Shown here: piece by piece, positions 44,526 through 55,271 of the stretch
How positions within the stretch are numbered: the stretch's first letter is position 1
Layout: each line of letters begins with the position of its first letter
Assembly (NCBI GenBank): GCA_021432605.1
Contig: MU271144.1
Coordinates: 3,468,606 to 3,532,605, forward strand
DNA length: 64,000 nt
Direction of reading: 5' to 3'
Source of the DNA: Coniochaeta sp. PMI_546
Taxonomy: Eukaryota > Ascomycota > Sordariomycetes > Coniochaetales > Coniochaetaceae
Program-made: the position numbers and the translations under genes
Notes under the pieces: generated by a model
What the model saw: the letters and a program-made list of their open reading frames with translations, nothing else
Told to the model about the DNA's origin: nothing
The model's database searches: none

Positions 44526-47490
44526 CTACTTCGCCTCGTACTTCCCAGAAGCAAGCTTCCTTACAGCAGGGACATCAGCCCACGTCCTCGCGCTCCGAGG
44601 CGAAGGCGTGGAGCGGCCCGTGTCGTCCGCAAACGGGTCGTCCTCTTCCTCGTCGACGGCCCTCTCTTTGCCCTTGGACTCCAGCAGCCTCGAGATCGAG
44701 ATGCCGCTGCCGATGGCGGCCTCCGACTGCTCGGGCACGGCGTACTCCCACCGCGCCTCGACGTGGCCCGGTTTCGGCTCTGCGCCGCCCTCGCCGATGA
44801 TGCGGCACAGGATCTTGCCCCAGTCTTCGGTGAGGGTGATGTCGCCGAGCTTCCAGTACACGATGTGCTTGTCCTTGAGGTGGACCGAGGACGGCTTGCT
44901 CTGAGCGCCCGAGGCACGGGCACCTTCGTAGGTGGCGAAGATGAAGACGTTGCTGAGCGTGACTGGCGCGGGGAATTTGCTGTCGGGGTTGAGCCTGTAC
45001 TGCAGCACGAGACCGAGCTTGTCGCCGGTGGGCTTCCATGCCGGCTTGATTACAAGGGGGCATTGCGAGGCGAGAGCGGTCGGATCGTCATCCGCTTGGA
45101 GTCGGTAGGTGAAGGATGTCGAGGGCTTGGCTAGGTGCGAAATGTCTAAGCTGAACTCGTCAGGCGAGGAGGAGACATTGTTCACCAGGATGCGGTTCGG
45201 ACCGATTGCTGAAAGGGCGTTAAAGTTGTTGATACGGATCGTTACGTGGTCTTTTTTGTGGTTGACGGGTTAGACTGTGCTCTGCTCAGAGGGGATGTTG
45301 GGTACGGGACTTACCAGGGTTGCTCGACGAAGGATCTGGGTTATATGCAAAGGCAATCTCGCCGTTGATCTTGGCGGCCTTGACAACTCCGTCCTCAAAC
45401 GAGGCCGACACGTATTCGATGATTGATGTGTTCAGACCCGTACCATTCATCTCCGGGTGCTTATGTTGCGTCTGACTCCCAAGTGAGAGGCCGGATCTCA
45501 CCGACTGTGTATCAGATGTCCCTGCAATGCTCGACTCTGACGCCAGGGCTGACACGGCAGACGGTCGCGAGCTCACGCTCGGCAAAGCCGGGGACGACGG
45601 GGCGGGCGTGTTTTCTGGAATCGATTCGGCTGCGGACAGGCTCGGCATGTAGACCGTGTTGCGAACGTCCCTCCGTCCCCGAACGGTGCCTGTCTTCCGT
45701 GTTGGCGCGCCCAGCTGTGTCAAGGACTTTGCAACATTGGACAAAGCAGCCTGTTTCGCGTCGGGGTCTTCCTCGGGCACAGGCTCCTTTTGGATATTGA
45801 CCTTGAAGAACTGGTCGCCCTCCTCGCCATTCTCTGCTGCTGCTTCTTTCTGGGCCTGCGAAATAGGATCGTTCATAGGCGCGGGGACCGTGTATCCATC
45901 AGAATCCTTTGCCGGTTCTTGGTTGTTTTGCTGCGATGGCGGCGGCCCGGGTGGCGGCTGAACATCGAAAATGTCCTCAGCTGTACCGTTCAAAACACCA
46001 GCTGATTGTTGCGATGCGGCATTGGCACCGCCACCTGATTTCACGCCGTTGGTGCCCTCATGAGAATGCTGTTCGGTTTGAATTGCTGACTCTGGTGGCT
46101 GTCCAGAGGTCGGACTCTCCGACAGAGAAGAGAGACGGTTGTGAGATTCTGCCAGGTTGTGGGACGAGCCGCGTGGCGATATGCCTCGGCCATGACTGCT
46201 GTTGAGGTTTCTCGTGAATGACCCTAGATTCTTTTGTGGTGAGAGCTGGCCGAACCCGCCATGGACGCTCTGACGTCTCCGTCCTAGCATCGTGCCGATT
46301 CTGCTACGGAGCTTCGATTCTGTCACGCGGAGAGGTCAGAAACAGTTCCCACATAAGTACGGACATCAATTCGAGATTTCACATACCGCCTTGATCTTTT
46401 TCTCTGAATCCTGAATGTTCGCTAACACCATCATCGTCGTCACGATGTCCTGACAAGCTCGGTGGAGCCAGGCTGGGAGTCGCGGCCACACTGCCCTGCC
46501 TCGTGCTAGTGGTTCGCTTCTCCAGCTTTGGCCTGCCCGCAGTGGTCCGTTGCACAAAGTTCTTGATCTCCTGGTCTGTCTGAACCTCCAACAGGGTGTT
46601 GAGCACATCCTCGGCCGATGCCTGCGTCCTAGCAGCTTGGTCGACCTCGTGTGTGACGAGTTGAGTCAGGACGTCGCGCAGGTGGTTGATACGCTGCTCG
46701 TCGAGCGCCTGGAGGCTTTCAAAGATAAAAGGCGCCTGCGACTCCCACTGCTGTTGTGCCGCCTCGAGTCGAGATGTCGCCTGGTCGACCTTTTGCGCAT
46801 TGGCCTTGCCGCCCTTCCGGGACAGCTTGTCGGACCGCTCCTGAGCTTCGTCGAGCTCCTTTGCCATTGATTGGAGGTTTGCGCTGATTGTATTGATGCT
46901 CTGCATCTCCCTCCTGTTCTGAAAGCCGCGCAAGGCATGCTCGACGTCCTTCTCGACGTTTCGGGCGTAGAGCTGGTGGGATGCCGCGATGGCATCTGCG
47001 GACTGGAGAATCTTGTCCCAGGGCGTCTGGAAGATACTGTTGCAGAGCGCGGTCAGCAAAAGTTGCAGAACAAAACGAAGACATGGATTGAGCGGTGCGG
47101 TAGAAGCATACCCAAGCTCGGATTGCTCATTGGGAACCTTGAAGAGTAGCAGCTTGCGCAAGCCGTTGATGTAGGCATCCTCAACTCGTCGTCGCTCCTA
47201 AAGTCGGAAGTAGCTGTTAGATCTTGCCCTACTAGCTTGCACTGGGCCTGGTGCAGGAGCCGTCGATCTTCGTACCTGCAGCCAGTCGGCTATTTCTTGG
47301 TTCTGTCGGGAGATGCGCTTGACGCGTTCGGTAAAAGCGTGTACTGCGGCACTGGGCTGGAGGCTTGCCTGTAGTCGATGAAAGGAGGAGGCTTGTGATC
47401 AGTCGTGGACTCGTGGCATTGACAGCTAGCTTCGAGAGCAGGGCAGCTTACCAGCATAGCCGGATACTCGGACCTTGAGAGGTCCTCCAT
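44526..47490 (-). CDS. SYP1: F-BAR and muHD endocytic adaptor Syp1/FCHo
   Basis: Six exons on the minus strand: 47490-47452, 47368-47276, 47197-47112, 47036-46387, 46319-45315 and 45250-44526, giving 865 aa. Residues 1-260 are the F-BAR domain (SEYPAML, spliced to AFTERVKRISRQNQEIADWLQ, ERRRVEDAYINGLRKL, FQTPWDKI), which bends membrane at early endocytic sites. Residues 290-585 form a disordered Ser/Pro linker with a PPPGPPP stretch. Residues about 585-865 are the mu-homology domain (VKAAKINGEIAFAY, VTIRINNF, and later APVTLSNVFIF), which binds cargo and adaptors. The C-terminus has an acidic patch and ends KLASGKYEAK. Every junction restores the frame; the last intron has an unusual AAAAAAG acceptor with a TCTAAC branch. 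Confidence 0.92.
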
Positions 47491-48370
47491 GTTGTAAGAG
47501 AGGTCGGGCGCAACTCAAGCCAAGAGAGGTGGAAGTGACTGATGGAATCAATGCATATCACACAAGTAGCAAGGTACGCAGAACCAAGCCTGACTGAGAA
47601 ACGGCCTCGCAATGCAGCGACCCGAGCACTCCGCAATCCGCTGTCGCTGACTCAATGCTTGCGACTTTCCGAGCAATTGTTTCGAGACTCTGGACCTCTT
47701 CCTTCTCTTGGAGGTTGACCGAGGCACTCGACGGTGACGGAGAGTGTTACACCAGCGTGCTTTTTCGTGTGCGCAAGCTCGAGGTAAAGGTCGTGAAGTC
47801 GAGGTTGTGCGACGGCGGAATTGGTGTCGCAGCCGTTGGAGTCGTGGATTGGACGGCTGACCGGGTGACGATGTTGCCAGCCGGTTGGTCGGTGGGAATG
47901 AAGGTGGACAGTGTGGAGAGCTGCCGCCTTTCCGTCTACCACAATAAAGTCTACCTTAGCAAGCTATCCCCGAGCTGGGACAGGATGTACCAGTATATTT
48001 GATGTCACGGGAGCCAAGGCCACAGCGGGCACTGACAGTGTGCTCCACCTCGACTCCATAGACACTGTATTCTGCGTTAAACCCCTGCTTTGGCCATCCA
48101 GTTCATCCCCTACCTTGTGACTTGTGTAAAGACTCTAAGGTAGTGGACTACCTCGATGCAGTAGGTACCTTATGGTACTAGGAAGATCACAGCCACTTCC
48201 AAGCTGGATTGACCCTAAATCTTGAAACGATATCAACCTGGCACGTCAGTCATTCATTACCTGTGCCTTGACTCAGTATGAACACCGGCTGACGATGTGC
48301 ACCTTTAGTCTTGACAATCCATACGTTACACCTACCAGATCTGGCCCAACTGCCATGAAATTAGTGCTCA
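47491..48370. other. Divergent intergenic region, about 880 bp
   Basis: Promoters of SYP1 (minus) and the kinase (plus). Open frames at 47652-48002 overlap on both strands and show no domain. AAGGTAGTGGACTACC and TAGGTACCTTATGGTAC lie at 48137-48178. Confidence 0.5.
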
Positions 48371-49709
48371 ATGGCGACCTCAAGCGACTGGAGGAGCTCC
48401 CTGACAGCTTCTGAGAGATATGAGAACATCCAGAGAATGTTCGTGTCGCCCACCTACTGGAGCCTTTCAGTCAAGATACTCGACTAAACAAGGATTCCGC
48501 CAGCCAGCAGGTCCTCGTCAACTCCGGCTCCGGCCAGACTGCTTTCGCTGTAGAGAGCGAAGCTTACAAGTCGTGCAACAGCCGTGTAAGTACTCTGTGC
48601 ATACATGTTTGGTATCCTTGGCACTGACTATCACACAGGAAGAGTACGATGCGGCGTGTAGCTCGGTAGCAAGTCCACCTACAGCCGACGCTGCTATGAC
48701 AGATTCTCCCGTGGTTGACAGTCACGATGAAGGCTCAGGGCACGAAGAGCGCGGTGTGCGCATTGGGCCGTACCGTGACTGCCGCTATCTTGCCAGCGGT
48801 GTCACAGCCGAAGTCTACAGGTCGCAAGACCGTGCCCTGAAGGTTATCACCGAGACGAGGGACATCGAGCCTCACAACCCCCACCGCGAAGCGAAGATCC
48901 TGGCTCTTCTGAAAAAGCCCTGCATACCTCTCATAGAAACATTCAGAGACCACGAACAACGCTTCGTGCTGGTATTCCCTTACATGCCGCTCACCCTCGG
49001 TACGCTTCTCAGCCAAGGATCCATCACCAACACCCAGATCAAATCCATCTTCGCAGACATCTTCTCCGCCCTGGCGAGCATCCACGCCCAAGGTATAATT
49101 CACCGCGACATCAAACCCTCCGCCATCCTCCTCGCCTCACCCACAGGTCCAGCCTACCTGTCCGACTTCGGTACAGCATGGCATCCCACTCTATCCGCCA
49201 CCACCGAGCCGCCCGACAACAAAATCCTCGACATCGGCACAGGTCCCTACCGCGCCCCCGAGGTCCTCTTCGGCGACAAGTCCTACGGCCCGCCGGTCGA
49301 CATGTGGGGTGCCGGCGCGATGCTCGCCGAGTGCTGCCGGAGGCCGCCCAGGCCTCTATTCGAGTCGCGCCCTGTCCACGAGGACGGTAATCAGCTTGGG
49401 CTGATTTTGAGCATCTTCAAGACGATGGGGAGCCCGACGCGCGAGTCGTGGCCGGAGGCGGCGAGGTTTAGAACGCCGCCATTTGATATGTACTGTTTCT
49501 TTGAGGCGAGGCCTTGGGAGGAGATACTGCCTGATGTGGAGGCTGAGTGGAGGGAGTTGATTGCGGCAATAGTGAGGTATGATGGTGGGAGGGTGACTGC
49601 TGAGAAGGTAAGCTTCGAACTCTCCTGCACGCACTTCACTCTGGTATCGGTAATTGAATGCTAACGAGTTGGAATCCAGGCTCTAACATTCACGTGCATG
49701 GCGGCTTGA
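48371..49709 (+). CDS. csk1: CDK-activating-kinase-like protein kinase with KIX-like N-terminus
   Basis: Kinase exons are 48639-49607 and 49680-49709. Motifs present: Lys in RALKVI, Glu in HREAKILALL, HRDIKPSA, DFG in YLSDFGTAW, APE in YRAPEVLFG, and DMWGAG. It resembles Csk1/Cak1 kinases that phosphorylate CDK T-loops. The loop residue normally Asn is Ala (KPSA), while DFG is intact. Upstream, ATG at 48371 opens ATSSDWRSSLTASERYENIQR. From about 48440 a different frame continues it (VAHLLEPFSQD, QTAFAVESEAYKSCNSR) and splices in phase (donor 48586, GTAAGT) to EEYDAACSS. Together these look like the KIX fold of fungal Med15. The single frame change without an intron may be a real mutation or a sequence error. 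A shorter product could start at the ATG at 48696 (MTDSPVV). Confidence 0.75.
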
Positions 49710-50098
49710 CATCGAGGCAAAGTGGCAGGAGCATGGCGATGGTATCAACATACAGTCCAATCTCAATAAGCTACACGATGTGCCAAATCCATGCCGTGGC
49801 TCAGGACAAATCATGAACGCGAAACTTCATGGTATCGCATAGTTTAAACGTACACAGCTTCAGCTGCTTCACATCAATTGAGGGTGCGTTTTGTATGTTT
49901 GGAAAACATGTTATATTCATCCATAGCACGCATCATTCAAATTCGAAGCTGACGAGGAGCAAGCCAACATTCTCCCTGGAACGCAAGCACAACCAACCAT
50001 TACGCCTGACAAACTCAAACCCCAGACACAATCAGATGTGCTCGGGAGCGCAGGACCTGGTCAGTGGTAGAGGTGCCGCTCCGGCCAATTTCCTCAGC
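49710..50098. other. Convergent intergenic region, 390 bp
   Basis: 3' regions of the kinase gene (plus) and the small acidic protein gene (minus). No gene or notable structure seen. Confidence 0.5.
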
Positions 50099-50421
50099 CT
50101 ACTCCAGACCCTCGGTGTCACCAGGCTCGCGATACGTATCAACTGGCTTCGCATGTCGGGTGCGTTCCTCGACGATGTTGTCCTCGTCGATGGCATCCCT
50201 CTCATCGCGCTCTGTGGAACCAATTGTCAGTGTCGAAAGTCAATGGATCGAGGTAAGGAACGCTTACCGAGCTGGGCATCCGTATCCGTGGTCTCGTCGT
50301 TGTAGGCCTCATCGACCGGAGTGTCATCGGAGATGACTGGAGCGACCTTTTGGTCTTTGCTTACGTACGAGCTGTCGTGGATCTCGCCGCTGGGCGCATC
50401 TTCGTTGTTATCGCGAGCCAT
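50099..50421 (-). CDS. Small acidic protein with a CHZ-like motif
   Basis: Exons 50421-50268 and 50211-50099 give 88 aa. The protein is strongly acidic, without signal peptide or hydrophobic segment (SDDTPVDEAYNDETTDTD). The second exon reads DAIDEDNIVEERTRHAKPVD, then YREPGDTEGLE. The block I-D-x-x-NI-[IV]...RTR resembles the CHZ motif of Chz1, the chaperone that binds H2A.Z-H2B dimers. The short acidic build fits a histone chaperone, but the usual RGK-I-D ending of the motif is altered (HAKPVD), so this is a tentative match. Similar short proteins ending in a PGD-E/T-EGL block occur in Sordariomycetes. The frame joins cleanly (G/AG) across a 56-bp intron with a GTAAGC donor. Confidence 0.65.
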
Positions 50422-51236
50422 TGTGATGATTATGTGGAGTGACAAAGCTCAAACACTGAGTAGTGTTCGTGGTGGTAGTGGTAATGAAGTGCTTCGGTAG
50501 AATGGATGCGGGCAGTGTGTTAAAGATTGGAAACCACGAGATAGAAAGTCTTGCAGCTCACATCGTTCTTATCTTCGTTTCATGAGGTGGCGGTGTCGCG
50601 TTTGTGCTCTGATGAGGTTGACTTGACGATGACGACAGATGAAGCTGCCGTGACGTCTAAGATGATTCATTGACAGCATCCACACACGCAAGGGATCAGC
50701 ACAAGCAACGCCCCAAGCCTACAACGAGCTTACACTATTACCATCTACACTTCCACGTAATAAGGGAAATGCTGTAAGACACGCATCTTCCCGCTCTGCG
50801 CTTGCTTAAGTCAAACGCTCCAGTGTCCTACCAAATGATCGTATCTTTATGTCCCCGGGTCATCGCCGGCCCGCTGCAGACGCCAGCCTGTCGATCTCGT
50901 CTTAGGTCATGACAAGGAGGCGTCCCAACATAGCAAACAACACACTAAGTGTCGTGCCAAACGCCAATGATCTCCCTGAATTGAGTCGTCATCGATCCTG
51001 TGAAAGCAGATTTACATTCTTGACACCCACGATCAGGTCTTAGATCTGGCCTGAGATCGATCGGAACGATGAGCCTCCACAATACTAACTAAATCCGCAC
51101 ATGGGAAAGGATAAGCTCGATCTGCGACCAGGTTCATCGCTGACGGGAATTTACTGAACTAATTACCTAGGTACAGATGGACATGCTTGGTGCTGGAACA
51201 CTCAACCCGCCCGCAACTAATAAGTGTATTTCCCCA
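50422..51236. other. Intergenic, about 815 bp
   Basis: Promoter of the small acidic protein gene and 3' region of the HsbA-like gene, both minus. ATTACCTAGGTACAG near 51161 is a recurrent palindrome. No gene seen. Confidence 0.5.
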
Positions 51237-51755
51237 TCAAAATAACTTATAAGCCTGGATCGCCGTGTTGAAATACCCATCAATAGTGGCCTGTAGTGAC
51301 GCCGCGGCACCCTTAAGCGCCTCGGGCACCTTGTCCGCCAGCGCAGCACCGAGCTTGTCAGTCGCGTCCTTCTCCAGTTCGAGGTTCAGCAAGATGACGG
51401 GGCTGAGAAGGAGCTTGTCGAACTGGTGCTTCTTGGCGATAATGGTAGAAAGGGTCGAGTTGACACTGCCGGACAGATTGTTGACGGCTATCGCTACTGT
51501 CAACGCTTCAAGGGCGTCCAGCGGCGCCGAGGCCTTGGTCGTCTTGGTGGCATTGTTGATGTCCGTGAGCAGCTCGGTGGAAGCCACGATGATGGGCAGG
51601 GTGCCGAGAAGGTCGCCCTTCCAAGAGGTCACCTTGCTTTGCAGCTCGAGGGTGACGGTGTTGATGACGCCGACAGCATCTGCGATGGCTGCTCCGTTGG
51701 CGGCGACCGTGCTGGCTAGGAAGGCCAGGGGCGCGATAAAGGTTGTGAAGCGCAT
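51237..51755 (-). CDS. Hydrophobic surface-binding protein A (HsbA) family
   Basis: A 172-aa intronless secreted protein. Residues 1-20 are a signal peptide (RFTTFIAPLAFLASTVAANG). The rest is helical, cysteine-free and Ala/Leu/Thr-rich, with the family pattern: VIN..TLELQSKVTSWKGDLLGTLPI, then an N-glycosylation site (NNAT), ALTVAIAVNNLSGSVNST, HQFDKLLLSPVILLNLE, and a closing LQATIDGYFNTAIQAY. HsbA was described in Aspergillus as a protein that coats hydrophobic surfaces and helps recruit hydrolases such as cutinase; relatives are often cell-wall or host-contact proteins. The start was chosen because the open frame upstream of 51755 lacks a signal peptide. A TATATA box lies about 165 bp upstream. 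Confidence 0.87.
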   Translation of the reverse strand: MRFTTFIAPLAFLASTVAANGAAIADAVGVINTVTLELQSKVTSWKGDLLGTLPIIVASTELLTDINNATKTTKASAPLDALEALTVAIAVNNLSGSVNSTLSTIIAKKHQFDKLLLSPVILLNLELEKDATDKLGAALADKVPEALKGAAASLQATIDGYFNTAIQAYKLF

Positions 51756-53016
51756 TGTCCTGTCTTTAAGGGCGGAAGCGTCCTCGTTTCTGCTGAATAC
51801 TTGTGTAAGGGTATACGGCAGAAAGCGTAACTTGTTGACAACGTCTCGGCAGACTGAGGCTCGGTGACCGGTATAGGTCCTCCCAGACTTCTGGGTATAC
51901 ACGGACAAGGAGGAGATATATACCTTTGTCGATCATCACAAGCCCTAGCTCGAGCACTTGGTAGAGCACTCTAACGTCCATCATTGTAAAGCCGAGGGAG
52001 GCGAGCACGCAACTTCATCCCGTAAAACGCACCTGGTCATTGACATCAACTCGTACCCCGCGCTGACCACTTACCAAGACCGACGTAGCATCACAAGCTT
52101 AGCTACGGCGTAGTGTAATAAGCGACTACACGTGTAGCCTTGCGAGATTCGGAGATGATCCTCGCAGAGTCAGGTTGCGAGAATCACCAACAAGATTGCA
52201 GTCCGAAAGTGATGATTTCTGGGGAGACGCGGAAGTGCGTTGTCGATCTGTGACTGGATTTGGAAACAATTCCGACCCCGGCCATGCGGGGAGGATGTGC
52301 AAGGAACCAGAAGCTTGTAGTTCGTCGACAACCGGGCACCGATGGACGTTCATGGCGGAGTGGAATCTGGGGTAATACTCCACAGCCGCGGCTTCTGTGA
52401 GACCTGAGAGCATGTGAAGCTCTGGTAATATCATCACCACGAGTGCCCTACGAACTGCGGGGTTGAGTTTGCGAGGGATCCCTCTTACGGTGCCATCCTG
52501 TCGCCATGATCAATGCATATACTACTCCATAGGGATTATCCGCACAGTTGTAGCGCAGGCGTCCATGCTTGGTGCCCCGAACCTCCATTTGCTCCCCCGG
52601 CGAACTGCCGTCGCTGGGCCTTGGGGTATTGGACGAGTGCGCCTCGCAAGCATAACTGTAAGGGGGCAACGGCGTCTGCAATAACATCAACAAATTATTA
52701 TATTAGGTGGCCAGTGAATGGCATATAACGTAGCGTCTATGACTGGGTATCGTCTGCAGGCAAGGACAAATCGCAACCAAAACCACTTTCATCACATATT
52801 GACAGTCGCTTGAGCATTTGTGACATCCACAGAGTAAATGTCGAATCATCGCGCTATGTCTTGGTTGTCCAATCCAAAATCGTTAGAGAATGGCGTAACA
52901 ACAGGGTCTCATGACTCCTGTTTCTTATTCACTGACTTCAACTCATTCGATCCACGGTACCTAACAGCTCGGACAAGATCCATAATGCTCAGTGGCCGAA
53001 ACGGAGCGCCACGAAT
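51756..53016. other. Intergenic, about 1.26 kb
   Basis: Promoter of the HsbA-like gene and 3' region of the tetraspanning protein gene. Open frames at 52126-52728 and 52838-53161 show no domain or splice partner. Confidence 0.5.
51917..51922 (-). promoter_or_regulatory. TATA box of the HsbA-like gene
   Basis: A TATATA core on the minus strand about 165 bp upstream of the ATG at 51755. Confidence 0.35.
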
Positions 53017-54138
53017 TCACTGTTGGTCGCTGCTCGTCACCGGGCTCACGGAACCAGATGCAGGACCGTGCCGTCCGGCCCCCGCACTACTCGATCCTGA
53101 CACTGCCGCCGTCCGGTTATTCTGCGGCACTTGGGGTGGGAAAGCCGGAGTCGGCGCGTAGTATCCGTACAGATGTGCCGGCTGCGGCGATGTGACTGGC
53201 GCGCCTCGGGCTTGCGGCTGGGGCTGGGGCTGTGGCAGCGCGAACGGCAGTGGCTGGCCGGGAAGAGGCTGATACGCATAGTATCCGAACGGCTGCTGGC
53301 CTGGTGCTCCTCCGGCCATCTGTACGGGCACCTGGACGTAAACAGTACGGGTAGTCGGGTTGTTGTTGTACTGGTGAGTCTCGATGCAGGCGCGCACGAA
53401 GAGCACGAAGTGAAGTAGAAACAGGATCGAGATGAATGCGAGCAGAGTTTCTTCGAGGCTCAGGATAGTGGCGAAGGTGTCGGCGTCATATGCTTCGTAG
53501 TAGGATGAATAGTACCGTGTGCTGTCGGAACCGTCTCGGATTTCCTGCAGTTGCTCGGTGTCAAAGACCACAAACGTCGCCAAAAAGCCGACTCCAAGGA
53601 CGGCAATGAGCCATATGATGAGATGTAGCGCTACGTTTGCGCCGGGGTGAATGCCGCGGTTGGTCTTGGAGGCCCAGACGGTGATGAACTCGGCTGCTTG
53701 CCAAATGATAGCTAATCCGGCCTAGAAAATTGAGAGGTCTGGTCAGCAAAGTTGTGGTGTCTTCTTGAAGGGATTAAGAGTTTGCCTTACTGCTGCCAAT
53801 GCGAACGATACTTCAAAGGTCAACTGCCACGAGTCGTAGTAGTAGCCGGAAGAGGTATATCGAGCCAGAATGACGATGCTAATAGCCCAGATGACGATAG
53901 ATGACACCAAAGAGGCCGAACCAAGCACAATCTTTGCAATGTGCCATGGCCTGCTGAATGGACGTTCACCGACGTCGCCAGGCGTTTGTAGTAATGGTTG
54001 TTGCTGTTGGCCGGGGGTGTATGGAATGAATTGCATCGCTTGTTGGTTCTGTAAGGGCATCTTCTCGAGAACCGGTTGGGGGGCATGTGGTTGAGCAGGC
54101 CGCTGAGGCTCTGCCTGTGCCTGAACTGTCTCCGCCAT
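53017..54138 (-). CDS. Four-helix (MARVEL-like) membrane protein
   Basis: Exons 54138-53791 and 53721-53017 give 350 aa. The N-terminus (1-65) is Gln/Pro-rich. Four membrane segments follow: IAKIVLGSASLVSSIVIWAI, then FEVSFALAA joined across the intron to AGLAIIWQAAEF, then ALHLIIWLIAVLGVGFLATF, then TLLAFISILFLLHFVLFV. Two tight pairs with an extracellular loop rich in Tyr/Asp (STRYYSSYYEAYDAD) resemble MARVEL or SUR7-type fungal proteins, but no signature motif is present. The cytoplasmic tail has Tyr/Pro/Gln repeats (GYYAYQPLPGQP, PQPQPQPQ). Function is unknown. The intron is 69 bp and falls inside the second membrane segment in phase 0. A TATATATG box lies about 95 bp upstream. Confidence 0.8.
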
Positions 54139-55271
54139 TTTCTCGTAATGAGTATCCCTCTTGTTTTCCTCCCTTTTCTTTGCTCTCCTCTTGGATTGGG
54201 TCGAATGGCTATCGAAGCAACGGGTCGGAGGACATATATAGTGGGAATCAACAGACAAAAACTGCAAACGAAGGACGCAGGCTGCAGCTGGCGATACAAA
54301 ACGAGTGAAATGTCGCAAAACTAGTGACGACAAGATCTATGAAAGAGTCAAAAAGGCAGAGTGAGTCGGAAGGAAACCATCACGCGACGCAGGTTTTGCT
54401 TCCCATGTTCTTGGCTCCAATATGCCAAAGGGGCACAGCACGGAATCTGGGCCAGACCGTTTGGCCCCCAACGGCGAAAAAGGCAAAAATAGCACAACTC
54501 GATCAGGATCCACAGGCATCAGTGGCGCCTTGGCGGCCTTCGTATCGTCCAGCGGTCCAATGAACGCCGTGGTAGGCGCAAATTAGGTGCGGCGCAGGAC
54601 CCCTGGTGCCTGGAAAGTGGGAAACCCCTGTCGGCTTCGAAGATTTCGGTGATAAGAACTCCAAGCTAGCCCTCGATAAGGTCGGCCCTCGACTCATACA
54701 CGTAGGTACAGAGCGGAGTGACGTCGGTGTCAGTGGTGTATCCAAGAGCCCTCACTGGATCGTTGGCATGGACTCTGATGAGCATCTTCAAGTTGAAGAG
54801 ATCCACTGCTGCCTGAAGGTGTCTCGTAATCATATTTCGTCGCCTTGACTATGAACCTATGTTAAACGTCACGACCATAAAGGTACACTGGCCCACTACG
54901 CCCTATTCTGGGAGGAGCTGCTCGCCCTCAGGAGTTGTCGTTCTGTTGCAGTTGCACCCGCCTTGCTGCATCTAGATGGAGACTCTGAAGCGTGGGGTAG
55001 ACATTTGGTGAAAGTCTACATATACATGTCTCGCACACTGATCCAAGACTGAGTCAGTTTGCGAGCACGCGGAGATTCGGCGTAACAATTGGGCGTCATC
55101 GTGACCCAATATGGTAGAGTCTCGACAGCAAAGAGTCGCTACCGGCAACGAGTAGCCTGGTCTCGATTGCATGCGTCGAGGACACGCCTTAGAACATCGC
55201 TACTGGCGCTGGATGGTGTGATAATTGTATGCTTTCTCCTACAAGGCCCAAAAGTCGAGTCGTGGCTGGCT
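54139..55271. other. Intergenic, about 1.1 kb
   Basis: Promoter of the tetraspanning protein gene and 3' region of SEC11, both minus. A TATATATG box is at 54233-54240. Frames here have no domain. Confidence 0.5.
54233..54240 (-). promoter_or_regulatory. TATA box of the tetraspanning protein gene
   Basis: TATATATG on the minus strand, about 95 bp upstream of the ATG at 54138, with the leader between them rich in A/G on this strand. Confidence 0.4.

Noticed and set aside
47652-48002. Overlapping frames on both strands upstream of the kinase
   Set aside because: Both are open, neither shows a domain, and they sit in a divergent promoter region.
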